A stretch of DNA of 64,000 nucleotides from Psychrobacillus lasiicapitis. Lineage in GTDB: Bacteria; Bacillota; Bacilli; Bacillales_A; Planococcaceae. Position numbers and translations under genes: made by a program. The notes beneath the pieces are model-generated. The model was not told where the DNA came from. It made no database searches and saw only the letters and a list, made by a program, of their open reading frames with translations. This document shows positions 45,091-55,649 of this stretch, one piece after another. The DNA lies in the NCBI RefSeq assembly GCF_006861795.1, contig NZ_VDGH01000002.1, forward strand, positions 62,001-126,000, written 5' to 3'. How positions within the stretch are numbered: position 1 is the first letter of the stretch; every line of letters begins with the position of its first letter.

Positions 45091-46026
45091 ATGAATGCAG
45101 GAATTATTGGGTTAGGAACATACTCACCTGAAAAAGTGTTAACAAATGAAGACCTTGAAAAAATGGTAGATACCTCTGATGAATGGATTCGAACAAGAAC
45201 TGGTATAGAAGAAAGAAGAATAGCGGGCGATGATCAAGATACTTCGCATTTAGCATATAAAGCGGCGAAAGAAGCGATTAAGGATGCAGGAATTTCACCT
45301 GAACAAATTGGACTTATCCTTGTAGCAACTGTAACACCGGATACTCCGTTTCCAAGTGTTTCCTCTATGCTTCAAGATCAATTAGGGGCAAAAAATGCTG
45401 CAGCAATGGATGTTTCGGCAGCTTGTGCTGGATTTATGTATGGATTGGTTACTGCAAAACAATTTGTGGAATCGGATACGTATTCACATGTACTTGTCGT
45501 AGGTGTAGAGAAGCTTTCGAAAATCACGGATTGGGAAGATCGTAATACTGCTGTATTATTTGGTGATGGAGCAGGAGCTGCTATAGTAAGTAAAGTTTCC
45601 GAAGGACGTGGAATTTTATCATTTGAACTAGGTGCCGATGGTAGTGGTGGCAAACATTTATACCAAGATGGTGCACATTTAGCTATGAATGGTCGAGAAG
45701 TTTTCAAATTTGCTGTAAGACAAATGGGTGAATCAGCCGTTAATGTGATAGAAAAAGCGGGTCTTTCAAAAGAAGATATCGATATGTTAATCCCTCACCA
45801 AGCAAATATTCGTATAATGGATGCTTCCAGAGAAAGATTGGGATTACCAGAAGAAAAGATGTCTAAAACAATTCATAAATACGGGAATACTTCATCTGCT
45901 TCCATCCCACTTTCTTTAAAAGAAGAAGTGGATAATGGGAAAGTAAAAGATGATGATATTCTAGTGATGGTAGGCTTTGGTGGAGGCTTAACTTGGGGTG
46001 CCATTACGTTAAAATGGGGAAGATAA
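45091..46026 (+). CDS. fabH: Beta-ketoacyl-ACP synthase III
   Basis: Condenses acetyl-CoA or branched acyl-CoA primers with malonyl-ACP to start fatty acid synthesis. The 311-residue protein has the triad Cys112 (SAACAGF), His236 (IPHQANIR) and Asn266 (YGNTSSAS). It corresponds to B. subtilis FabHA by its place before fabF and the FapR box. GGGGAAC precedes the ATG. It is followed by fabF after 28 bp. Confidence 0.96.
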   Translation: MNAGIIGLGTYSPEKVLTNEDLEKMVDTSDEWIRTRTGIEERRIAGDDQDTSHLAYKAAKEAIKDAGISPEQIGLILVATVTPDTPFPSVSSMLQDQLGAKNAAAMDVSAACAGFMYGLVTAKQFVESDTYSHVLVVGVEKLSKITDWEDRNTAVLFGDGAGAAIVSKVSEGRGILSFELGADGSGGKHLYQDGAHLAMNGREVFKFAVRQMGESAVNVIEKAGLSKEDIDMLIPHQANIRIMDASRERLGLPEEKMSKTIHKYGNTSSASIPLSLKEEVDNGKVKDDDILVMVGFGGGLTWGAITLKWGR

Positions 46027-46054
46027 TTAATGAATCTTGAAAGGATGAATATGC

Positions 46055-47290
46055 ATGACGAAACGTAGAGTTGTTGTAACAGGAATAGGTGCTGTTACAC
46101 CGCTTGGCAACGATATAGAGACAACTTGGTCTGGTATTAAAGAAGGTAAGTCAGGCGTAGGTATGCTTACAAGACTTGATGCAAGTCAGTTCTCAGCAAA
46201 AGTTGCAGCAGAAGTAAAAGACTTTGATATAGAGAAGTATATTGAAAGAAAAGAAGCACGTAAAATGGACCGTTTCACTCATTATGCACTTGCTGCTTCT
46301 ATTATGGCAGTCGAAGATGCTAATTTAACGATTACAGAAGAGGTAGGTCTTCGGACTGGAGTATGGATTGGTTCTGGTATTGGTGGTATGGAGACATACG
46401 AAAATCAATTCCGCGTATTTTTAGAAAAAGGTGCTCGTCGGGTTAGTCCATTTTTTGTTCCGATGATGATTCCAGATATGGCTGCTGGTCAGGTATCTAT
46501 TTATTTTGGAGCAAAAGCAATTAATTCTTGTTCGGTTACTGCTTGTGCTTCCGGTACAAACTCTATTGGTGATGCATTTAAAGTAATTGAGCGTGGGGAC
46601 GCAGATGTAATGATAACAGGTGGAGCAGAGTCGCCTATTACGCATATGTCTGTTGCAGGTTTTTGTTCGAACACGGCGCTTTCGTTGAATACAGATCCAC
46701 AAACTGCATCAAAACCATTTGATGCAAATCGTGATGGATTCGTCATTGGTGAAGGGGCAGGAATTATTATTTTAGAAGAATATGAACATGCGGTTGCTCG
46801 TGGAGCAAAAATTTATGCAGAAATTATTGGCTACGGCTCTACAGGAGATGCTCATCATATTACAGCTCCAGCACCAGGAGGAGAAGGTGCTGCTCGTGCA
46901 ATGCAACAAGCAATTGATGATGCAGGTATAAACCCAGAACAAATCAATTATATTAACGCACACGGAACTAGTACTCCATATAATGACCAGTTTGAAACAA
47001 TGGCCGTAAAATCTGTCTTTGCAGAACATGCGTACAATCTTGCGATGAGTTCTACTAAATCGATGACGGGTCATTTATTAGGAGCTGCTGGTGGAGTAGA
47101 AGCAATCTTTACAGTGCTTGCATTAAAAGAAGGTATTTTACCGCCAACGATGAATTTAGAAACACCAGATCCAGAATGTGATTTAGATTATGTACCAAAT
47201 GCTGCAAGAAAAGCAGATATCGAATATGCCATGAGTAATTCTCTCGGATTTGGCGGACATAATGCAAGTATACTATTTAAAAAACTATAA
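46055..47290 (+). CDS. fabF: Beta-ketoacyl-ACP synthase II
   Basis: Elongating condensing enzyme of fatty acid synthesis, 411 residues. Catalytic residues are the cysteine in [10 protein letters not shown] (about 164) and histidines in [11 protein letters not shown] (about 304) and [11 protein letters not shown] (about 340). It is the second gene of a FapR-controlled pair and is closed by a strong terminator. The yjaZ gene found downstream in B. subtilis is absent. Confidence 0.97.
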   Translation: MTKRRVVVTGIGAVTPLGNDIETTWSGIKEGKSGVGMLTRLDASQFSAKVAAEVKDFDIEKYIERKEARKMDRFTHYALAASIMAVEDANLTITEEVGLRTGVWIGSGIGGMETYENQFRVFLEKGARRVSPFFVPMMIPDMAAGQVSIYFGAKAINSCSVTACASGTNSIGDAFKVIERGDADVMITGGAESPITHMSVAGFCSNTALSLNTDPQTASKPFDANRDGFVIGEGAGIIILEEYEHAVARGAKIYAEIIGYGSTGDAHHITAPAPGGEGAARAMQQAIDDAGINPEQINYINAHGTSTPYNDQFETMAVKSVFAEHAYNLAMSSTKSMTGHLLGAAGGVEAIFTVLALKEGILPPTMNLETPDPECDLDYVPNAARKADIEYAMSNSLGFGGHNASILFKKL

Positions 47291-47299
47291 AAATATATT

Positions 47300-47339
47300 A
47301 AAAGCATTTCCAAGTTAAAATTTGGAAATGCTTTTTTTA
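47300..47339 (+). terminator. Intrinsic terminator after fabF
   Basis: AAAGCATTTCCAA (47301-47313) pairs perfectly with TTGGAAATGCTTT (47322-47334), then Ts. Confidence 0.92.
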
Positions 47340-47693
47340 TATATATATTATTTTGATGAGCTAAAGTGCTAGTTTAGTAGTGATATAGCGAGTTGAATGA
47401 TATTTTATTGATATAATATGTCGAAAAATGATGAATCATTCACAAATTTTTAAAAATATTATTATCAGTTTAAACTAGCTAAAACTGTTGTAAACACTGG
47501 TTTTTCAACCTATTGTCAATTTTCTAAAAAGAGTAAATAAAGGAAATTAACAAAAAATAAATATTGCGATTGTAAAGGTATTGTAATAGACTTTGTAATT
47601 AAGGTAACAAAACTGAAAAGTGTAACAATTTGGTCAACAATTATTACCAATGTTTTAAAGGAAAATAATCGATTGCATGAAAGGAGAATTACT
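47340..47693. other. AT-rich leader of the app operon
   Basis: No gene is seen in 350 bp. The sequence is rich in short TGTAA and TTGTAA words from 47480 to 47640 but no promoter stands out clearly. It must contain the app promoter, since a strong terminator precedes it. Confidence 0.4.
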
Positions 47694-48707
47694 TTGAGCA
47701 GCACAGAGCAACTTTTATCGATTAATAACTTACATACTGGGTTTCGGATAAAGGATACATATTTTGATGCAGTTGACGGCGTATCCATTTCGCTAAAGAA
47801 AAACGAAATACTTGCCATTGTTGGTGAGTCTGGGTGCGGGAAGTCAACACTAGCTACATCTATTATTGGGCTTCATGATCATAACAAGACGAGAGTAGAA
47901 GGAGAAATCATATACAAAGGGATTAACCTTGCAGTGTTGGATGAAGAGAAGTTTAACAAAGTCCGCGGTGAAGAGATCGGGATGATTTTCCAAGATCCCC
48001 TTTCTGCATTGAATCCTTTGATGCGAATTGGCGATCAAATTGAGGAAGGATTAGCATTTCATACAAAGATGTCTAAAGAGGAGCGAGACAAACGTGTTTT
48101 GGAGCTGTTGACACAAGTAGGAATCTCTAATCCAACGCGTATTGCGAAACAATTTCCACATCAATTGTCAGGTGGAATGCGACAAAGGGTCATTATTGCT
48201 ATCGCTATTTCATGTAAGCCAAATATAATCATTGCAGATGAACCAACAACAGCACTGGACGTAACGATTCAAGCACAAATTTTGGATTTATTAAAAGACT
48301 TACAAGCAGAGACCGGATCAGGAATTATATTAATCACACATGATTTAGGGGTAGTAGCAGAAGTAGCAGACCGAGTTGCCGTTATGTATGCCGGTCAAAT
48401 TATAGAAGAAGCCCCGGTAGAGGAGTTATTTGCAAATCCCTTGCATCCATATACCCGTTCTCTATTCAATTCAATTCCACAAATGAATAGTGAGAATGAG
48501 AAGCTACAAGTAATTCGAGGGATTGTTCCATCTCTAACGAATTTGCCAAGAACAGGTTGCAGGTTTTCTGCTCGTATTCCATGGATTTCAGAAAAAATGC
48601 ATGAAGAAAATCCATCGATGCACGAAGTTTCTCCCGGTCATCTAGTTAGGTGTACTTGCTGGCAGCACTTTCATTTTGAAAGTGAAGAAGGAGGAATTGC
48701 AAGATGA
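47694..48707 (+). CDS. appD: Oligopeptide ABC transporter ATPase, AppD-like
   Basis: One of two ATPases of the first oligopeptide permease, 337 residues. The start is TTG 47694, seven bases after AAAGGAG; the ATG at 47673 contains that ribosome site in its frame. Walker A GESGCGKST, signature LSGGMRQR, Walker B IIIADEPTTALD and the OppD-type C-terminal extension with RTGCRFSARI are present; cysteines there (CTCW) may bind an iron-sulfur cluster as in related DppD proteins. It overlaps appF by ATGA. Confidence 0.9.
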   Translation: MSSTEQLLSINNLHTGFRIKDTYFDAVDGVSISLKKNEILAIVGESGCGKSTLATSIIGLHDHNKTRVEGEIIYKGINLAVLDEEKFNKVRGEEIGMIFQDPLSALNPLMRIGDQIEEGLAFHTKMSKEERDKRVLELLTQVGISNPTRIAKQFPHQLSGGMRQRVIIAIAISCKPNIIIADEPTTALDVTIQAQILDLLKDLQAETGSGIILITHDLGVVAEVADRVAVMYAGQIIEEAPVEELFANPLHPYTRSLFNSIPQMNSENEKLQVIRGIVPSLTNLPRTGCRFSARIPWISEKMHEENPSMHEVSPGHLVRCTCWQHFHFESEEGGIAR

Positions 48708-49651
48708 GCTTTATGCAAATAAATGACTTAAAAGTATATTATCCAATTCGTGGAGGATTTTTCAATACAGTTGTAGATCAAGTAACAGCTGTAGATGGTA
48801 TATCACTAGAATTTGAAAAGGGAAAAGCATATGGCTTGGTTGGTGAATCTGGGTGTGGTAAATCGACGACCGGTAAATCGATTATTGGGTTAGAGAAAAT
48901 TACTTCTGGAAGCATTATTTACGAAGGTGAAAATGTTACAGATAACCGCAGAGGTCGTGGATCTTCATACAATCGAGATATCCAAATGATTTTCCAAGAT
49001 GCTCATTCCAGTTTGAACCCTCGTAAAAGGGTGCAAGATATTATTGCAGAACCAATCCGAAACTTTTTGAAACTTTCACCTGATGAGGAAAAGCGTAGAA
49101 TTAATGAACTACTTGCCATTGTAGGAATGAATGAAGATGCAAAATTAAAATATCCACATGAGTTTTCTGGGGGTCAAAAGCAGCGTATTGGAATTGCTCG
49201 AGCAATTGCTTGTAATCCAAAACTCATTATTGCGGATGAACCGGTATCGGCACTAGATCTGTCCGTTCAAGCTCAAGTACTTAACTTTATGAAAGATATT
49301 CAGCAAGAATTTGGACTGAGCTATTTATTCATCTCACATGATCTAGGGGTAGTGAAGCATATGTGTGATCATATATCAATCATGTACAAAGGGCGCTTTG
49401 TTGAATCTGGAAGTCGTCAAGACATTTATACAAATCCACAACATATTTACACGAAACGATTACTATCAGCGATTCCAGATGTGAATCCAGTAGGGCGAGA
49501 AGAGCGAAAAAAGGAACGAATCGAAGTAGAATCAAACTATGCTGCTAATCATAAAAATTACTATGATGAGAACGGGAAAGTGTATGATTTGAAAAAATTA
49601 TCCATGACACATTATGTAGCGATGAGTGCTCACGAGAAAGGGGGCATTTAA
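48704..49651 (+). CDS. appF: Oligopeptide ABC transporter ATPase, AppF-like
   Basis: Second ATPase of the App system, 315 residues: Walker A GESGCGKSTTGK, signature FSGGQKQR, Walker B IIADEPVSALD and an OppF-type C-terminal region ending in a short tail. It starts in the appD stop and its own end is one base before the appB coding start, so the cluster is translated as a unit. Confidence 0.9.
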   Translation: MSFMQINDLKVYYPIRGGFFNTVVDQVTAVDGISLEFEKGKAYGLVGESGCGKSTTGKSIIGLEKITSGSIIYEGENVTDNRRGRGSSYNRDIQMIFQDAHSSLNPRKRVQDIIAEPIRNFLKLSPDEEKRRINELLAIVGMNEDAKLKYPHEFSGGQKQRIGIARAIACNPKLIIADEPVSALDLSVQAQVLNFMKDIQQEFGLSYLFISHDLGVVKHMCDHISIMYKGRFVESGSRQDIYTNPQHIYTKRLLSAIPDVNPVGREERKKERIEVESNYAANHKNYYDENGKVYDLKKLSMTHYVAMSAHEKGGI

Positions 49652-49652
49652 T

Positions 49653-50615
49653 ATGTGGAAGACAATAGTTAGGCGAGTATTAATCATGATTCCCCAATTA
49701 TTTGTTCTAAGTCTATTAATCTTTATCATGGCTAAACAGTTGCCGGGAGATCCGTTTACAGGATTGCTTACGCCTGATACAGATCCTAACCGGATAGAAG
49801 AACTCCGGGAACTGGCAGGGTTAAATGATCCTTGGTATGTACAATACGTGAACTGGATTGTAAATGCGGCACAAGGGGATTTAGGGAAAAGTTATACGTA
49901 TAAAATAAAAGTATCTACTCTCATTGGAGAGCGTGCTTTAAATACATTTTGGCTATCTCTTGTAAGTGTTATTATATTATACCTTATCGCTATTCCGCTT
50001 GGGGTTTTAGCTGGACGATATCAAGATACATTTCTAGATAAAATTGTTGTCTTCTATAGTTTTGTCACTTATGCCATTCCGACGTTTGTTTTGGCACTGA
50101 TCTTCTTATTTATTTTTGGTTATCAGCTTCACTGGTTCCCGACGGTAGGTAGTGTAGATATTAAATATGACACAGGAACTGCTGGTTACATCTGGAGTAA
50201 ACTCTATCATATGCTGTTACCTGCTTTTACAACCGCGGTCTTAGGTACGACTGCCGTTGTCCAATATTTACGATCCGAAATTATTGATGCAAAATCTTTA
50301 GACTATGTACGAACAGCTCGAAGTAAAGGAATTCCAGTAAACAAAGTCTATTCAAGACATATTTTTAGAAATTCATTACTTCCAATTGCTGCCTTCTTAG
50401 GATTTACGATTACTGGACTACTTGCGGGGTCTATTTTCATTGAAACGATCTTTGGTTATCCAGGAATGGGACAGTTATTTATTTCCTCACTAGTCTCACG
50501 TGACTATAGTGTAATTACTGCACTTGTTATGTTATTTGGCTTCTTAGCATTACTAGGTAGTCTACTGTCCGATATCATCATGAGTATTGTCGACCCAAGA
50601 ATTAGGATAGAATAG
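49653..50615 (+). CDS. appB: Oligopeptide ABC transporter permease, AppB-like
   Basis: Membrane subunit of 320 residues with six helices. ATG 49653 follows GAAAGGGGGC; the in-frame ATG at 49626 lies inside appF and lacks a ribosome site. The typical N terminus (RRVLIMIPQLFVLSLLIF, then QLPGDPF) and the EAA loop YVRTARSKGIPVNKV that docks on an ATPase are present. In B. subtilis appA stands between appF and appB; here appB follows appF directly. Confidence 0.92.
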   Translation: MWKTIVRRVLIMIPQLFVLSLLIFIMAKQLPGDPFTGLLTPDTDPNRIEELRELAGLNDPWYVQYVNWIVNAAQGDLGKSYTYKIKVSTLIGERALNTFWLSLVSVIILYLIAIPLGVLAGRYQDTFLDKIVVFYSFVTYAIPTFVLALIFLFIFGYQLHWFPTVGSVDIKYDTGTAGYIWSKLYHMLLPAFTTAVLGTTAVVQYLRSEIIDAKSLDYVRTARSKGIPVNKVYSRHIFRNSLLPIAAFLGFTITGLLAGSIFIETIFGYPGMGQLFISSLVSRDYSVITALVMLFGFLALLGSLLSDIIMSIVDPRIRIE

Positions 50616-50647
50616 TTCAACTAAAATGTTAAGGAGAGAAAAATAAC

Positions 50648-51553
50648 ATGGCTAAACAAGCGACAGTTGATATTAAAAAAGAAGAAATAAACTCTCCTCC
50701 AACAGGTATGCAAGTTGTTTTTAGAGAGTTTAGAAAAGATAAATTGGCAATGTTTTCACTGATTTCATTAGTTTTGGTTATAGTAGGGGTCTTTATATGG
50801 ACATGGTTTATAGATCAAGAGGCTTTAATGCGTGTTAGTTTAAGAGACAAATATGCAGAGCCTGGAGAGAAGTTCCTGCTAGGAGCTGACCAAGGTGGAA
50901 AAGATATTTTAGGACAATTAGTAACTGGTGCGCGAAATTCCATCGCGATTGCTATAGCAATCACTTTAATAACAGTTTCTTTCGGGATTATTGTCGGTTT
51001 AGTTTGTGGTTACTTTGGAGGATGGATCGATAATATGTTCATGCGAATTATCGACTTCTTTATTACCATTCCTTCTTTAATGGTAATTATCGTTTTTGTA
51101 ACAATTATACCTAAATATACGGTTAAGGAATTTATTTTGATCATGAGTTTATTTCTTTGGACTAGTACTGCCCGTCTTGTCCGGAGTAAAGCATTATCAG
51201 AAAGTAGAAGGGATTATGTCAATGCGTCTAAAACAATGGGAACCCCAGGTATTTTAATCATATTTAAAGAAATTATGCCAAATTTAAGTTCCATATTAAT
51301 TGTAGAGTTGACATTAAATTTTGCTGGAAATGTTGGGATTGAAACAGGGTTAACTTATCTTGGATTTGGATTGCCACCACAGACCCCGAGTTTAGGAACC
51401 CTTATAAGTTATGCAAATAACCCACTTGTATTGCAGGATAAGTGGTGGGTTTGGTTACCTGCATCGCTCTTTATCTTGTTAATGATGTTAGGGATAAACT
51501 ATGTAGGGCAAGCGCTACGCCGTTCGGCAGACGCGAAACAACGTTTAGGATAA
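50648..51553 (+). CDS. appC: Oligopeptide ABC transporter permease, AppC-like
   Basis: Second membrane subunit, 301 residues. An N-terminal cytoplasmic segment and first helix precede the domain LGADQGGKDILGQLVTGARNS, which is typical of OppC/DppC proteins, then five further helices and the EAA loop YVNASKTMGTPGILI. AAGGAGAG precedes the ATG. Confidence 0.92.
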   Translation: MAKQATVDIKKEEINSPPTGMQVVFREFRKDKLAMFSLISLVLVIVGVFIWTWFIDQEALMRVSLRDKYAEPGEKFLLGADQGGKDILGQLVTGARNSIAIAIAITLITVSFGIIVGLVCGYFGGWIDNMFMRIIDFFITIPSLMVIIVFVTIIPKYTVKEFILIMSLFLWTSTARLVRSKALSESRRDYVNASKTMGTPGILIIFKEIMPNLSSILIVELTLNFAGNVGIETGLTYLGFGLPPQTPSLGTLISYANNPLVLQDKWWVWLPASLFILLMMLGINYVGQALRRSADAKQRLG

Positions 51554-51623
51554 CTGTTTTTGGTATTAAACGCATGGACGTTTGATATATATGAAAATAG
51601 AGAGTAAAAAGGAGGAAAAGGAA

Positions 51624-53489
51624 ATGAGTAAAAAGCTTTGGGGATTACTGGCATTGCTACTTGCATTTATGCTTGTACTTGCTGCTTGTAACGGTGATGA
51701 GAAAGAAACTAGTAGTACTGATGAAGGAACAAAAACAGAAGATACGACTAAGAGTGAAGGTAATGAAGAAGGTACCGAGGAAGAAGCAGAAGAACCAGCT
51801 GCAGAAGATTCAGATGCATTATTTCCATTATCCGTCGAAAACGAAGGAGACGCAATTTCTGGTGGTACTCTAAAAGTTGCTATGTCTAAGGATGAGCCTT
51901 TCCAAGGAATCTTCTCATATGTATTATATGAAGATGCTTATGATGCAGAAATTTTAGCATATGCATCAAACTCTCTTTTCGAAACAGATGGAGATTTCTT
52001 ATTAACTGATGAAGGTATTGCAAGTATGGAAGTAGATCAAGACAACAATAAAGTATTAGTAAAAATCCGTGAAGGCGTAAAATGGTCTGATGGTGAGCCA
52101 TTGAAAGTCGAAGATTTAATCCAACCTTACTTAATCATTGGTCATAAAGATTACACAGGTGTTCGATATGACGTAGATTTCCAAAACATTATTGGTGCTG
52201 TTGAATACCATGATGGTAAAGCAGACACAATCTCAGGTCTAAAAAAATTAGATGAAACAACATTAGAAATTTCATTCAATAAATTATCTCCTGCAATCTT
52301 TAGTGGTGGAGATGGAATCTGGACTTACGCAGAACCAAGTCATATTGTTAAAGATATTCCTGTTGCAGAGTTAGTAGAATCTGACGCAGTTCGTAAAAAC
52401 CCAGTTACATTAGGTGCATTTATCATTGACAAAATTGTACCAGGGGAATCTGTTCAGTTAGTTGCAAATGAAAACTACTGGAAAGGAAAACCAAAGTTAG
52501 ACGGAGTTTTAATTAAAGTTGTACCAACAAGCTCAATTTCAGTTGCTTTACAACAAGGGGAATATGATGTAGCTATCTCTTTTAATGCTTCTAAAATGGA
52601 AGAAGTAAAAGACTTTGATAATATCGATATCTTAGGTCGTCAAGAACTTTACTATTCTTACCTTGGTTTCAAGCTAGGAAAATACGATTATGATAATAGT
52701 GTTGTAGTAACAGACGTAGAAGGATCAAAAATGGGCGACGTAAAATTACGTCAAGCAATGGGGTATGCACTTGATGTAGAGCAAGTTGCAGAAGTTTTCT
52801 ATAATAACTTACGTGAACGTGCAAACTCACTAATCCCACCAGTATTTGCATCTTTCTATGATGATTCATTAGAAGGATATACGTATGATCCAGATAAAGC
52901 GGCTGCATTATTAGACGAAGCTGGTTTCAAAGATGTGGATGGCGATGGAATCCGTGAAGATAAAGAAGGCAAGCCTTTTGAAATTAAATTTGCAACGATG
53001 TCAGGCGATGACATTGCTGAAGATATTACACAATTCTATATGCAAAACTGGAAAGATGTTGGCTTAAATGTAACATTAACAACAGGACGTACAATCGAAT
53101 TCAACAGCTTCTATGATAAAGTTCAAGCAGATGATCCAGAAATTGATATTTTCATGGCTGCATGGGGTACTGGAACAAACCCATCTCCAGCAGGTTTATA
53201 TTCTAAAACAGCAGAATATAATTTCAGCCGTTACTCTTCTGATTTCTTAGAGGAAACACTAACAAATATCGACTCACCAAAAGCATTTGATGCAGATTAC
53301 CGTGCGGAACAATTCCGTGCATGGCAAGAATATATGGCTGAGCAAGCGCCAATTATTCCAACTATGTATCGTTATGAGTTAGTACCAGTAAACAAACGCG
53401 TGAAAAACTGGAATATCGATTATGCTAATCCAACTGAGTTACAAGATATTGAATTAGTATCAGACACTGCAGTTAAATCTACAAAATAA
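51624..53489 (+). CDS. appA: Oligopeptide-binding lipoprotein, AppA-like
   Basis: Extracellular solute-binding protein (SBP family 5) of 621 residues. ATG 51624 follows AAGGAGG and opens a lipoprotein signal with lipobox LAAC (Cys about 22). An acidic, threonine- and glutamate-rich linker of about 45 residues precedes the binding fold, where KVLVKIREGVKWSDGEPL marks the family. It captures peptides for the App permease. Unlike B. subtilis, it is the last gene of the operon. Confidence 0.92.
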   Translation: MSKKLWGLLALLLAFMLVLAACNGDEKETSSTDEGTKTEDTTKSEGNEEGTEEEAEEPAAEDSDALFPLSVENEGDAISGGTLKVAMSKDEPFQGIFSYVLYEDAYDAEILAYASNSLFETDGDFLLTDEGIASMEVDQDNNKVLVKIREGVKWSDGEPLKVEDLIQPYLIIGHKDYTGVRYDVDFQNIIGAVEYHDGKADTISGLKKLDETTLEISFNKLSPAIFSGGDGIWTYAEPSHIVKDIPVAELVESDAVRKNPVTLGAFIIDKIVPGESVQLVANENYWKGKPKLDGVLIKVVPTSSISVALQQGEYDVAISFNASKMEEVKDFDNIDILGRQELYYSYLGFKLGKYDYDNSVVVTDVEGSKMGDVKLRQAMGYALDVEQVAEVFYNNLRERANSLIPPVFASFYDDSLEGYTYDPDKAAALLDEAGFKDVDGDGIREDKEGKPFEIKFATMSGDDIAEDITQFYMQNWKDVGLNVTLTTGRTIEFNSFYDKVQADDPEIDIFMAAWGTGTNPSPAGLYSKTAEYNFSRYSSDFLEETLTNIDSPKAFDADYRAEQFRAWQEYMAEQAPIIPTMYRYELVPVNKRVKNWNIDYANPTELQDIELVSDTAVKSTK

Positions 53490-53496
53490 TTTATAA

Positions 53497-53535
53497 AAAA
53501 ACCGTTCCTAAACGAAAGTTTAGGAACGGTTTTTC
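53497..53535 (+). terminator. Intrinsic terminator after appA
   Basis: AACCGTTCCTAAAC, a GAAA loop and GTTTAGGAACGGTT, then TTT: a very stable stem. Confidence 0.93.
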
Positions 53536-53553
53536 ATATGGTTTAAGAAGGAT

Positions 53554-54739
<1,186 letters not shown>

Positions 54740-54784
54740 TTATTAATCCATTTACTTTCTTCAGAAGGATAATTCCACTGAAGT

Positions 54785-55025
54785 AAATAAAAAAAACATC
54801 ATGCCTCCCTAAAAAGGGACGAATGATGTAAAATCCGTGGTACCACCCAGCTTGCTAAAATAATTAGCCACTCTTCTTCATAACGCGAAGGACACGGTCT
54901 ATGCTACTACAAGTTTCACATAAACTGCTCGGAAGCCCATTCCATTTACCGTATGTTCTGTTTGCACCGACCACAGAATCTCTTGTCATACCGGATTAAA
55001 TGTACTTTTCTTCGTCAAAGCTCAA
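54785..55025 (-). promoter_or_regulatory. T-box riboswitch of trpS
   Basis: On the minus strand the leader runs from about 55025 to 54785. The T-box sequence GGGTGGTACCACGGATT lies near 54832-54848 and is followed by a terminator stem GACATCATTC-type/GATGTTTTTTTT near 54790-54830. Stem I shows the AG bulge (AAGAGA) and a GGTGCAA apical loop. In its 3' side TGG occurs in AAATGGAATGG (complement of 54937-54946), the expected tryptophan specifier. Uncharged tRNA-Trp would favour antitermination. A -10 TATAAT lies near 55047-55052. Confidence 0.93.
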
Positions 55026-55067
55026 TTATTTTGTTTTGATAATTATATTATAGAAGAAACGCAAAAA

Positions 55068-55412
55068 TCAAGCATAATAAACAACTAAAGCAATCCCCAT
55101 ACAAACAAGACAGCTCAAGCCTAAATAGACGATTGGCTTATAAGGAAACGATAAGATTTCGGATGGCATCCGCATTTCATTTGCTGTTTTCTTCATATGC
55201 TTAGGTGTAAACACTTTTCGTGTGCTTGTCACAAAAAGATCGAAAAATCCACCAGCAACTACATACGTCATTAGCCCGATAAATGTAATAATTCCTCCAA
55301 TATAAAAGGATATATTTATATAAGAACTGAGCGAAAGAGAACCGTATGCGATAAACATAAGGATAAAAATAATAAGCTGTACTGCTAAAAAATAACTAAT
55401 TTTTTTCTTCAT
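55068..55412 (-). CDS. DUF3899 family membrane protein
   Basis: Protein of 114 residues with three helices (about 8-28, 34-58, 92-112) and a cytoplasmic stretch containing TSTRKVFTPKHM. The pattern fits DUF3899. GAGGTGAC precedes the ATG. It is upstream of the trpS leader on the same strand with only 45 bp between. Function unknown. Confidence 0.75.
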   Translation of the reverse strand: MKKKISYFLAVQLIIFILMFIAYGSLSLSSYINISFYIGGIITFIGLMTYVVAGGFFDLFVTSTRKVFTPKHMKKTANEMRMPSEILSFPYKPIVYLGLSCLVCMGIALVVYYA

Positions 55413-55574
55413 AAGTCACCTCAACGAAATAAATTATAGAAGATTTACTTAAAATAATCAAAAATTAGACAATTCAAAATGTCAGAAATGAACAAATTAA
55501 TTACCAATGATTCACAAATGTTAGGTCTATGTAATGATTTTGTTACTATTTTGTAAAAATATTCTCGAAAAACC

Positions 55575-55602
55575 TGTACAAGTTTCTCTGAAAATGTATA
55601 AT
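55575..55602 (+). promoter_or_regulatory. Probable oppA promoter
   Basis: TGTACA (55575-55580), 16 bp, TATAAT (55597-55602). The 237-bp spacer to the DUF3899 gene shows nothing else. Confidence 0.5.
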
Positions 55603-55649
55603 AATTATTGTAATGAATTTTTCAGACAATTTAAAAGGGGGTTATTCTT